Shown piece after piece: positions 52,317 to 59,681 of a DNA stretch of 64,000 nt. The stretch is from Candidatus Bathyarchaeia archaeon (GTDB lineage: Archaea; Thermoproteota; Bathyarchaeia; Bathyarchaeales; Bathycorpusculaceae), in assembly GCA_041447175.1 (NCBI GenBank), contig CP166960.1, forward strand, positions 383,365 through 447,364. Direction: 5' to 3'. The position numbers were made by a program, and so were the translations under genes. Below the pieces are notes generated by a model. That model had not been told where the DNA came from. It did no database searches and was given only the letters and a program-made list of their open reading frames with translations. Positions within the stretch are counted from its first letter, which is position 1. Each line of letters begins with the position of its first letter.

Positions 52317-53426
52317 TCATGTGGGTTTATTGCTGTTGTCTTTTACCCAGTTGAGCATGGCTTTGTTGAACTCGCAATCGTATCCTGGTGCGTTGACGTC
52401 TCCCTGGTAGTAGTAGGCGCTTGCCGCGCAGCCTCCTCCACATATCTCTTGGAATTCGCAGCTTAGGCATTGGGTGATGTTTTGTTTTCTGGTTCGGCAC
52501 TTTTTCATCTTTTCGGAGTTGTAAATTGTCAGAAGGTCATCGGTAAGCAGGTTGCCGCATGCCCAGTTGGGGTCGTTGTTGAATCTTCCACAGGGATAGA
52601 CGTTGCCTACATGGTCTACGGCAATGATGCTCCAGCCTGCATCGCAGGGGTAGCATCGGTGACCCAAGTTGGGGGTTTTCTGTGCCAACCCAATCAGTGT
52701 ATCCACGGTGTCTATTCTTGGCCAGCCCCTGGCTGCTTGGCGTTCATACAAGGAAATCACCGTTTTCGCATACTCGTCTGCACTAACGCCGTGCTCTGCT
52801 ACAAAGTCTACGCCACCGCCAACGGGGACCGCAGGGTTTAGCATAACACCGTCAAGTTTGATTGAAGCAAAAAAACTCATTATTCTATCCATAACGTTGA
52901 TGTTTTCTTTGCTTACCACACAGATGCAGCCAACGCTTTTTTGGGTTTTCTTTAGAATTTTTACGCCCCGCATTATGGCGTCAAATGTTTTTTCTGGGTC
53001 GCTGTTTTTTCGGGTCTTGGAATTAGCCAAAAAATCCCCATCTAACGAGAAGCCGACTGAAACTTGTTTTTCTTTGAAGAATTCTGCCATCTCCTGAGTG
53101 AGCAAGGTCAGGTTGGATTGCAAGCTCAGGCGGATGGTTTTTGAATCCCCCAGGTTGCCTCTCGTGAATTTGATGAGTTTTGACAGAGTGTCAAATTCCA
53201 TAAGCGGCTCTCCTCCATGGAACACTATTTGGGTGAAATTCATGCTGACGTTGGCGATTTTTTCTAAAAGCTGTTTGCCTGCTTCAAAATCTAAGCTTGC
53301 CTGTTTTCTTGATGCTTTTCTGGCGCTGCAGTAGCTGCAGTTTAGGTTGCATCGTGTTGTGGTGCATACAATACAATATAGGGAGTTGAGGGTTTGGTGG
53401 GTGGCGTACGTTTTGGTGTGTGTCAT
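52317..53426 (-). CDS. Radical SAM/SPASM enzyme (anaerobic sulfatase-maturase / peptide-modifying type)
   Basis: 369 residues. The radical SAM cluster motif is CNLNCSYC (C26-x3-C30-x2-C33), followed by QIVFHGGEPLMEF, LSLQSNLTLLTQEMAEFF and VGFSLDGD. The C-terminal SPASM region binds auxiliary clusters: RCYPCDAGWSIIAVDHVGNVYPCGRFN, CGNLL and CLSCEFQEICGGGCAASAYYYQG, and a last Cys in YDCEFNK. This group installs modifications in peptides or proteins (formylglycine, thioethers, cross-links). A small protein is encoded 76 bp upstream on the same strand, so it is a candidate substrate. No sulfatase gene is in the window. Confidence 0.88.
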   Translation of the reverse strand: MTHTKTYATHQTLNSLYCIVCTTTRCNLNCSYCSARKASRKQASLDFEAGKQLLEKIANVSMNFTQIVFHGGEPLMEFDTLSKLIKFTRGNLGDSKTIRLSLQSNLTLLTQEMAEFFKEKQVSVGFSLDGDFLANSKTRKNSDPEKTFDAIMRGVKILKKTQKSVGCICVVSKENINVMDRIMSFFASIKLDGVMLNPAVPVGGGVDFVAEHGVSADEYAKTVISLYERQAARGWPRIDTVDTLIGLAQKTPNLGHRCYPCDAGWSIIAVDHVGNVYPCGRFNNDPNWACGNLLTDDLLTIYNSEKMKKCRTRKQNITQCLSCEFQEICGGGCAASAYYYQGDVNAPGYDCEFNKAMLNWVKDNSNKPT

Positions 53427-53502
53427 AGCTTAGCTTCGCTGCCTTTTTGGTTCTGTGCTAAACCCTCTTTGGTCTTGTTCATTGGTTCTTTATCTCCATC
53501 GC

Positions 53503-53721
53503 TTAGGGAGATGGCGGGGGTGGATAGATTTTTTCTGCCCACTTGTCATGGTATGTGCTTCCGTCCTTCCATTCACACCAAACATCTGCATAGCCGCGCT
53601 CTTCTTTTTTGGAGCTTGGCCATGGTTTGGTCTGGAATTCTGCTTCAAACTGTTTGAGCGGCATCTCTGTTACCTCGCCTGTTCGCACGTTCCTAAGCAA
53701 CACCTTTTTCTCCTCATTCAT
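53503..53721 (-). CDS. Small protein, candidate substrate of the adjacent SPASM enzyme
   Basis: 72 residues, ATG at 53721 seven bases after a strong site (GGGAGGTG), so translation is credible. Sequence pieces: MNEEKKVLLRNVRTGEVTEM, PLKQFEAEFQTKPWPSSKKE, ERGYADVWCEWKDGSTYHDK and WAEKIYPPPPSP. It has one Cys (C49), four Trp and three Tyr, and a Pro-rich tail. It ends 76 bp before the SPASM gene in the same direction. RiPP precursors of comparable size and composition exist, but a conserved leader cannot be recognised, and it may instead be a small protein with another role. Confidence 0.75.
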   Translation of the reverse strand: MNEEKKVLLRNVRTGEVTEMPLKQFEAEFQTKPWPSSKKEERGYADVWCEWKDGSTYHDKWAEKIYPPPPSP

Positions 53722-54011
53722 ACAATTGGCACCTCCCTTTTTCTTCCCAAGTTTCAGTGCAACTGTCTGCGCATCTAGTATTTAGTTTTTTCCACTTTTT
53801 CCTCACATACTGGTTAATTTTTTATTTGTTTATTCATATTTGAATCTAAATCTGGCACTGAACTTTGAGACAAAACCGCGAAAAACCGAATCGGATTGTA
53901 TCCTTAAGCATGTAGTGTAATCTTCTGTTTTGGTTGGCTTGTGCGTGTTTGTTGTTACCAAAAAAGTAAAACGCTCCGCATAAGACATACATAGAAAGGA
54001 ACCGCCACACC
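53722..54011. other. 290-bp divergent promoter region
   Basis: It separates the small SPASM-linked protein (minus) from the DNA methyltransferase (plus). AT-rich runs at about 53807-53835 could serve either direction. At about 53909-53918 the word CATGTAGTGT equals one half of the cobamide operator, but the other half is absent. Confidence 0.45.
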
Positions 54012-54929
54012 ATGCCCCCACAGACCCAGCACAAAATCATCCTCGGCAACAGTCAAAACATGCCCGAACTCTCAGAGGCCACTGTCCACCTCATGGTCAC
54101 CTCGCCACCCTACCCCATGATACAAATGTGGGACAACCAGTTCTGCGAGTTAGACCCAAAAATCGCCGCCCTCTGGCAACAGCTAAAGCAAAAACCGCAG
54201 GAAAACGTTGTCACCCAAATCTACGACGCTATGCACGAAAACTTAGCCAAAGTTTGGGCGGAAACCTACCGTGTGCTGGTGGAAGGCGGAATCGCATGTA
54301 TAAACATCGGCGACGCTACCCGCAGCGTAAACGGAAGGTTCCGCGTCTTTTGTAACCATGCCCGAACCGTTGAGCATATGGAGAAAATCGGCTTCACCAC
54401 CCTACCATACATTTTGTGGAAGAAGCCCACCACTAAGCCGACTTACAAGGGCAAAGGTGCGTTCTTGGGTTCAGGTTTTCTGCCGCCAAACGCGTACGTG
54501 ACGTTGGACTGTGAGTTTATTCTGATTTTCCGCAAAGGAAAACTCCGCAGTTTCCCACCAAAGGACCCCGACCGCTACGCCAGCGCGTTCACGAAGCCGC
54601 AACGGGACGAATGGTTCAGCCAAATTTGGCACGTTACAGGCACAAGACAAACCGCCGACGAGTTAGAACGAAGAACGGCGGCGTATCCAGAAGAAATCGC
54701 TGACCGGCTCATCAAGATGTTTAGTGTCCAAGGTGACACGGTGTTGGATCCGTTTGTGGGTTCAGGAACCACCGTAAAAGCTGCAATGCAAAACGCGCGA
54801 AACAGTGTCGGATACGAGGCAGACCCGAATTTGTTGGCGACTATAACAAAAAAGATCCGCGATACTGGCTTCAAATTGACTGTAATAAATAGCGAAAAAA
54901 CTGAATTGATTCCTGAAAAAGGGTGTTGA
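54012..54929 (+). CDS. DNA methyltransferase, beta class (N4-cytosine or N6-adenine)
   Basis: 305 residues. Motif IV VTSPPYP (residues 29-35) comes before motif I LDPFVGSGTT (245-254), the beta-class order. TSPPY is most often seen in N4-cytosine enzymes, though N6-adenine members exist. The central part has ACINIGDA and GFTTLPYILWKKPTTKP, as in the DNA-recognition part of this class. It stands alone in its direction except for a small downstream gene that may encode a nuclease; there is no large endonuclease gene in the window, so it is either part of a minimal restriction-modification pair or an orphan. Confidence 0.9.
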   Translation: MPPQTQHKIILGNSQNMPELSEATVHLMVTSPPYPMIQMWDNQFCELDPKIAALWQQLKQKPQENVVTQIYDAMHENLAKVWAETYRVLVEGGIACINIGDATRSVNGRFRVFCNHARTVEHMEKIGFTTLPYILWKKPTTKPTYKGKGAFLGSGFLPPNAYVTLDCEFILIFRKGKLRSFPPKDPDRYASAFTKPQRDEWFSQIWHVTGTRQTADELERRTAAYPEEIADRLIKMFSVQGDTVLDPFVGSGTTVKAAMQNARNSVGYEADPNLLATITKKIRDTGFKLTVINSEKTELIPEKGC

Positions 54930-55002
54930 ACCAATCAAACAAGTGTATTCTTGGCAACTTTTTAATACAGGTTCAGCAAGTAACACCCAAAAGGTTTCAG
55001 TA

Positions 55003-55323
55003 ATGGGTAAAAGCAATTCCGAGGAGCATCGTCCGTTTGGGTTTGGGAACACTTCCCGCAGGTTCAGCCAGTACAGCCTCAAACGGGAAAAAGGCAAAAT
55101 CGCCAAAGACCGGTTCGCCTTTGAGCAAGCCCAAAAAGGAAATGACTGCACCAAAATTCGCAAGGATGGCGATTTTGTGGTTCAGGAGCGGGACTTTTTT
55201 GGAAACGAAATCGGGCAGCCCAAGGTTTATGACGTGAAATCGGGGAATACGCGGTTGACGGAGGCGCAGGCGAAGCGGAAACGACGGTTGGGTAGAGACC
55301 GCCACAAAGTTGTCAGATACTGA
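55003..55323 (+). CDS. Small protein with a PD-(D/E)xK-nuclease-like pattern, next to a DNA methyltransferase
   Basis: 106 residues from the ATG at 55003 (a TATA-like TTTTAATA lies at about 54958-54966). The core, SLKREKGKIAKDRFAFEQAQ (helix), then KIRKDGDFVVQERDFFGNEI and KVYDVKSGNTRLTEAQ, follows the layout helix, D, D/E-x-K, then Leu-Thr-x-x-Gln, of small PD-(D/E)xK enzymes. The candidate catalytic residues are the Asp of GDFVV and D-V-K in VYDVKSG. The basic tail (AKRKRRLGRDRHKVVRY) would bind DNA. It follows the methyltransferase by 73 bp in the same direction, so it may be its cognate restriction enzyme. The match is by eye and the protein is shorter than most; a non-nuclease function is possible. 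Confidence 0.5.
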   Translation: MGKSNSEEHRPFGFGNTSRRFSQYSLKREKGKIAKDRFAFEQAQKGNDCTKIRKDGDFVVQERDFFGNEIGQPKVYDVKSGNTRLTEAQAKRKRRLGRDRHKVVRY

Positions 55324-55512
55324 AATTACTGTTTTTTTGTAGGTTGCTCAGGTCAGTTTGTTTGAGGAAAGTTTTCTCGAAGAAGCCTCCTTAACGGTAT
55401 TGACTGCTAGTTGAAACTAGACGTTTCAATATGAATGGTCGTTGGTAACGATGCACGTGCGAACATGCCTGACTTGATTTGACCAAGTTTCCTTTAGGCG
55501 TTTTGTTATTAG

Positions 55513-55797
55513 TTATGGTTTTATGGGTATGTCTTCCCAGTTGAGCATCTCAAACGGAATCAGAGTTTGAGTCTTTCGGACATAGGGCAGTTTTCGCATC
55601 TGCAGAATTCGGCGGTCTATGTCATATTTGTTTCCGCTCAGTATGACAATTAAATCGTAGACGCCGTGAACAAAATCAAGCTTCTCAACTTTAGAGTCTA
55701 AAATTAAACCCTCAGCGATAAGTTTGTTGGCGAACTCCTGTTCTTTTCCAGGCTCAATAGCCACAAGCACGTAAGCCCGACTGTTTTCGCTACTCAC
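55513..55797 (-). CDS. Lrp/AsnC-family ligand-binding (RAM) domain protein without a DNA-binding domain
   Basis: 94 residues from the GTG at 55797, six bases after GAGGTG; the frame extends to 55827 but the site favours this start. The sequence AYVLVAIEPGKEQEFANKLIAE, DSKVEKLDFVHGVYDLIVILSG and IDRRILQMRKLPYVRKTQTLIP is the alpha/beta RAM (AsnC effector) domain, including the G-x-Y-D segment. The helix-turn-helix is absent, as in many small archaeal paralogues that may bind an amino acid and act by partnering with full-length Lrp. A TATA-like TTATATTA lies about 40 bases upstream. Confidence 0.87.
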   Translation of the reverse strand: MSSENSRAYVLVAIEPGKEQEFANKLIAEGLILDSKVEKLDFVHGVYDLIVILSGNKYDIDRRILQMRKLPYVRKTQTLIPFEMLNWEDIPIKP

Positions 55798-56180
55798 AAA
55801 ATACACCTCAATAGAAAAATAGGTCAACGACGCTAATATAACTTGACAAAAGCGCTCATGAATAGCAATTTTGGGTTAAGCACATACTACCGTGTTGTGA
55901 AGCGAAAACTCGTCGCGGTAAACCTGTAGAAAACACCGTGACAACCTATAACTCAAACAAGCCTAACTCAAACCCCAACCCTACACAAGACCCAACAACC
56001 GTTTACACCCTGATGGGGGCGTGTGCGCAAAATTACGTGTTGGCTCCTCAACCGCGTCATTCAAACAAAACTAGCCACAAAAACAAACACGACACGCAAA
56101 CAACCACCAAAACACAGACTAAAACCCTAAACACCTAATAAAAAGGTTTATTAGAACGTTGCGTAGCATGTGTTTGTGCT
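55798..56180. other. Intergenic region upstream of the rpoB promoter
   Basis: It holds the promoter of the Lrp-like gene (about 55834-55841, minus) and an AC-rich stretch (about 55937-56130). A 66-codon frame (55938-56138, GTG start) has no ribosome site and low-complexity Asn/Thr/Lys sequence, so I do not call it. No rpoH or rpoE-like gene lies upstream of rpoB. Confidence 0.5.
56135..56154. other. AT-rich perfect hairpin upstream of the rpoB promoter
   Basis: CTAATAAA and TTTATTAG flank the loop AAGG: eight-base arms, all perfect. It lies 27 bases upstream of the rpoB TATA box and could be a terminator or a protein site; without poly-T on either side I leave the role open. Confidence 0.5.
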
Positions 56181-56188
56181 CTTAAATA
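56181..56188 (+). promoter_or_regulatory. TATA box of the rpoB-rpoA-rpl30e-nusA operon
   Basis: CTTAAATA fits the archaeal TATA consensus. It would start transcription near 56213 and give a leader of about 100 bases before the rpoB start, long for an archaeal mRNA. The leader holds a ribosome site (GGAGG, 56229-56233) far from rpoB, see the small frame at 56245. Confidence 0.55.
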
Positions 56189-56244
56189 CATTAAAGACCC
56201 CCTTTTGCGAGTTGGACCCACCAAACTCGGAGGAATATGCACGT

Positions 56245-56322
56245 TTGAAAAAACCCGCACCAAACCACACATCAGGACACTTTCACAAACTAAACGGCGG
56301 GAGAGAAAAACAAATTGACTGA
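56245..56322 (+). CDS. Possible 25-residue leader peptide overlapping the rpoB start
   Basis: GGAGG at 56229-56233 is followed after eleven bases by a TTG that opens 25 codons (MKKPAPNHTSGHF, then HKLNGGREKQID) and stops at 56320-56322, overlapping the rpoB start codon by eight bases. The same ribosome site could also serve a three-codon ATG-CAC-GTT frame (56237-56248). Translational coupling to rpoB is plausible. Expression is not shown. Confidence 0.3.
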   Translation: MKKPAPNHTSGHFHKLNGGREKQID

Positions 56323-59300
56323 ACTTACAAAAGAAGACACCCATCTGTTATTGAAGACCTTCTTTAACGAAAAAGGCCTTGTCCGCCAGCATCTCGACAG
56401 CTACAACGAATTCATTGACCATGGCCTGCAAGAAGTCGTCGACGAAGTCAACCAAATCCCCATCGAAATCCCCGAAAACCCCTACAGCGTCAAACTTGGC
56501 CAAATCTGGGTCATCGACCCCCAAAGCCGCATCACTGGACCCTACGCAACCGAAGTTGACGGCACCAAACACGAAATCTACCCCATGGAAGCCCGCCTCC
56601 GCAACCTTGCATACGCAGCCCCCATCGCGCTGGAAATGACCCCCATAATTGACGGGAGAGAGCAAGACACCGAATTAGTCTACATCGGCAATATTCCAGT
56701 TATGCTTAAAAGCAAACTTTGCTTCCTCAGCCAACTCAGCAAAGAAGAACTCATCTCAGCAGGAGAAGACCCAGACGACCCAGGCGGCTACTTCGTCGTA
56801 AACGGCTCTGAACGCGTCATCGTCGCCATGGAAGACCTGGCACCAAACCGCGTCATTATTGACCTTGACGAGAAAGGCACAAGCCCTGTTTACCAAGCAA
56901 AAATCTTCAGCACCACAGTAGGCTTCCGCGCCCGCATCGAACTTAAACTCAAAGCTGACGACGCCATATACGTCTCCATGCCTGGAGTTCCAACTGAAAT
57001 TCCCTTCATAGTTATCATGCGTGCCCTCAACTTAGAAAAAGACAAGGACATCGCTGAGGCAGTTTCACTAGACAAGGACATCCAAAAAGAACTGGCTGCC
57101 TCCTTCGAGAAAGCCATCGGCGTCGACACACCCCAAGACGCCATCCTGTTCATCGGCAACCGCGTCGCCCACGGACAAGTTGAAGAGTACCGCCTCCAAA
57201 AAGCCGAAACCGCCCTGGACAAAAACTTCCTCCCCCACCTAGGCAGAACAGAAAAACAACGCAAAGACAAAGCCATATTTCTGGGCGAAATGGCAAGCCG
57301 TGTAATACAACTCAAAATGGGCAGACGCCAACAAGACGATAAAGACCACTTCAAAAACAAACGTCTACGCCTCGCAGGACCCTTGCTGGCTGACCTCTTC
57401 CGTGTTGCATTCAGAAACCTAACACGCGACATAAAATACCAGCTTGAACGCATAGGCGTCAAAGGGCCCATAATCACCGTCTCCGCCGCAGTGCGTCCAG
57501 GCATCATCACTGAACGTTTCCAGCATGCATTAGCCACAGGAAACTGGGGACGAGGACGCGTTGGCATAACCCAGCTGTTAGACCGAACAAATTACATTTC
57601 CACGTTAAGCCACCTGCGCAGGTTACAGTCCCCGCTTAGCCGTAGCCAACCAAACTTTGAAGCCCGAGACTTGCACCCCACCCACTGGGGACGTTTATGC
57701 CCCAACGAAACACCTGAGGGCTCCAATTGTGGGCTCGTCAAGAACCTTGCGTTGTCCTCTTCCATTTCGGTGGGTGTGAACCCTGACAAAATCAGGCAAC
57801 TTCTTTTCGAGATGGGCACAGTTCCTTCACAAGAAGTTAACGAAGCTATGAAAATTAACGGCGCCAAAGTTTTCGTCGATGGCAACATCATAGGTTTTTG
57901 CAGTAACCCCGAAGATATGGTTAGCAGTTTTCGCGAAAAAAGGCGCACAGGCGAAATCTCCACCGAGGTCAACATAACCCACTTCACTAAAGCGCAAACT
58001 GAATCTGAAGAAGTCCACATAAACTGTGACGAGGGCCGCGTTAGACGACCCCTGATAATTGTGGAAAACGGGGTTCCTAAACTGCAGGCTAAACATTTGG
58101 AGCGCATAGCTTTAGGTGAATGGGCTTGGGAAGACTTAGTTAAAAACGGGTTAGTTGAGTATTTGGATGCTTCAGAGGAAGAAAACGCCTACGTTGCTAT
58201 ATCCCTTGACAAAGTTGGTCCAGAACATTCACATGCTGAAATTGCAACCTTCACTATTCTGGGGATCTGTGCTTCTACTATTCCCTACCCTGAACATAAT
58301 CAGTCACCCCGTAACTCTTACCAAGCAGCCATGGCTAAACAAGCTCTAGGTATCTACGGAACTAACTTCCAAAACCGCGTTGACTCCCGCTCACACGTAC
58401 TCCACTACCCACAAGCACCGCTGGTGGAAACTGAACTGATGGAAGTTATGGGCTACAAGCAGCGACCCACAGGTCAAAACTGTGTTGTTGCTGTGCTCAG
58501 CTTCGAAGGCTACAACATGGAAGACGCCATCATATTCAACAAAGCTTCCATCGAACGTGGTTTAGCCCGCTCAACCTTCTTCCGCATCTACGAGGCAGAA
58601 TGCCGCCAATACCTCGGTGGACTAAAAGACAAATTTACAGTCCCTGAACCTGGCACACGTGGATACCGCGGCGAACAATACTACCGACTGCTGGAGCCCG
58701 ACGGCATCATAAGCCTCGAATCAGCTGTCACTGGCGGCGATGTGCTCATCGGAAGAATCAGCCCACCAAGATTCCTTGAAGAATACAAAGAATTCGAAGT
58801 TAAAGGTCCCAGCATGCGCGACACCTCAGCCGACATGCGTCCATCCGAAAACGGTGTGGTTGACGCTATCTTTATCACCGAATCGGGCGAAGGCAGCAAA
58901 CTCGTCAAAGTCCGAGTCCGTGACCAACGCATCCCCGAGTTGGGCGACAAATTTGCCTCTCGTCACGGACAGAAAGGCGTCATCGGCTTAATTGTCCCAC
59001 AGGAAGACCTGCCCTTCTCTGACGAAGGAACCGTCCCCGACCTTATCATCAACCCACACGCTATCCCCTCCAGAATGACCATCGGGCAGTTTATTGAATC
59101 CCTTTCAGGTAAATGTGCTGCCGCCAGAGGCAAACCTGTGGACGGAACACCATTCACCAATGAAGGTCCTACAGAAATCCGAAACAGCCTTGTCAAGCTG
59201 GGTTTCAGCCACACAGGCAGCGAAGTCTTCTACAATGGAACCACTGGCGAAAAATTTGTTGCCGACGTGTTCATTGGTGTTGTCTACTACCAGAAACTGC

Positions 59301-59680
59301 ACCACATGGTTGCTGACAAGATTCACGCTCGAGCCCGTGGGCAAGTGCAGATGCTCACAAGGCAGCCCACTGAAGGTCGTGCTCGCGGTGGTGGTCTTCG
59401 TTTCGGAGAAATGGAACGAGACTGCCTTATTGGACACGGTGCTGCTATGCTGCTTAGGGACAGGCTGTTAGAAGAATCCGACAAGTACACCTTATATATC
59501 TGTGAGAACTGCGGTCAAATTGCTTACTACGACATGAAACAACGCAAATACATCTGCAAGATATGCGATGAGAAAGCTAAAGTAGCACCAGTTATTGTGT
59601 CATACGCGTTCAAGTTACTGCTGCAAGAGCTTCAAAGCTTATGCATAACCCCCAAACTAAAACTAAAGGAAAGGGCATAA
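56315..59680 (+). CDS. rpoB: DNA-directed RNA polymerase subunit B (unsplit)
   Basis: 1121 residues: the fused archaeal B subunit (B'' and B' in one chain), as in Crenarchaeota and Thaumarchaeota. TTG start at 56315 after GGGAG. Recognisable stretches are GGYFVVNGSERVIVAMEDLAPNR, NWGRGRVGITQLLDRTNYIS, LHPTHWGRLCPNETPEGSNCGLVKNLALS, RPTGQNCVVAVLSFEGYNMEDAIIFNK, GDKFASRHGQKGVIG and MTIGQFIESLSGKCAAARG; near the end, ERDCLIGHGAAMLL and the zinc site CENCGQIAYYD...CKICDEK. It forms the catalytic centre together with subunit A. Not preceded by rpoH, which is the usual neighbour in many archaea. Confidence 0.97.
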   Translation: MTELTKEDTHLLLKTFFNEKGLVRQHLDSYNEFIDHGLQEVVDEVNQIPIEIPENPYSVKLGQIWVIDPQSRITGPYATEVDGTKHEIYPMEARLRNLAYAAPIALEMTPIIDGREQDTELVYIGNIPVMLKSKLCFLSQLSKEELISAGEDPDDPGGYFVVNGSERVIVAMEDLAPNRVIIDLDEKGTSPVYQAKIFSTTVGFRARIELKLKADDAIYVSMPGVPTEIPFIVIMRALNLEKDKDIAEAVSLDKDIQKELAASFEKAIGVDTPQDAILFIGNRVAHGQVEEYRLQKAETALDKNFLPHLGRTEKQRKDKAIFLGEMASRVIQLKMGRRQQDDKDHFKNKRLRLAGPLLADLFRVAFRNLTRDIKYQLERIGVKGPIITVSAAVRPGIITERFQHALATGNWGRGRVGITQLLDRTNYISTLSHLRRLQSPLSRSQPNFEARDLHPTHWGRLCPNETPEGSNCGLVKNLALSSSISVGVNPDKIRQLLFEMGTVPSQEVNEAMKINGAKVFVDGNIIGFCSNPEDMVSSFREKRRTGEISTEVNITHFTKAQTESEEVHINCDEGRVRRPLIIVENGVPKLQAKHLERIALGEWAWEDLVKNGLVEYLDASEEENAYVAISLDKVGPEHSHAEIATFTILGICASTIPYPEHNQSPRNSYQAAMAKQALGIYGTNFQNRVDSRSHVLHYPQAPLVETELMEVMGYKQRPTGQNCVVAVLSFEGYNMEDAIIFNKASIERGLARSTFFRIYEAECRQYLGGLKDKFTVPEPGTRGYRGEQYYRLLEPDGIISLESAVTGGDVLIGRISPPRFLEEYKEFEVKGPSMRDTSADMRPSENGVVDAIFITESGEGSKLVKVRVRDQRIPELGDKFASRHGQKGVIGLIVPQEDLPFSDEGTVPDLIINPHAIPSRMTIGQFIESLSGKCAAARGKPVDGTPFTNEGPTEIRNSLVKLGFSHTGSEVFYNGTTGEKFVADVFIGVVYYQKLHHMVADKIHARARGQVQMLTRQPTEGRARGGGLRFGEMERDCLIGHGAAMLLRDRLLEESDKYTLYICENCGQIAYYDMKQRKYICKICDEKAKVAPVIVSYAFKLLLQELQSLCITPKLKLKERA

Positions 59681-59681
59681 A

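Noticed and set aside
53909-53918. CATGTAGTGT, half of the B12 operator, in the methyltransferase promoter
   Set aside because: Only one half-site is present; the other half (ACTACA) is missing, so a chance match is likely.
55407-55420. Palindrome CTAGTT-GA-AACTAG between two convergent genes
   Set aside because: Six-base arms with a two-base centre, no poly-T tail; too short to call a terminator and at a place where no promoter is expected.
55938-56138. 66-codon frame upstream of rpoB
   Set aside because: GTG start without a ribosome site and low-complexity Asn/Thr/Lys/Pro sequence; the AC-rich strand alone would keep the frame open.
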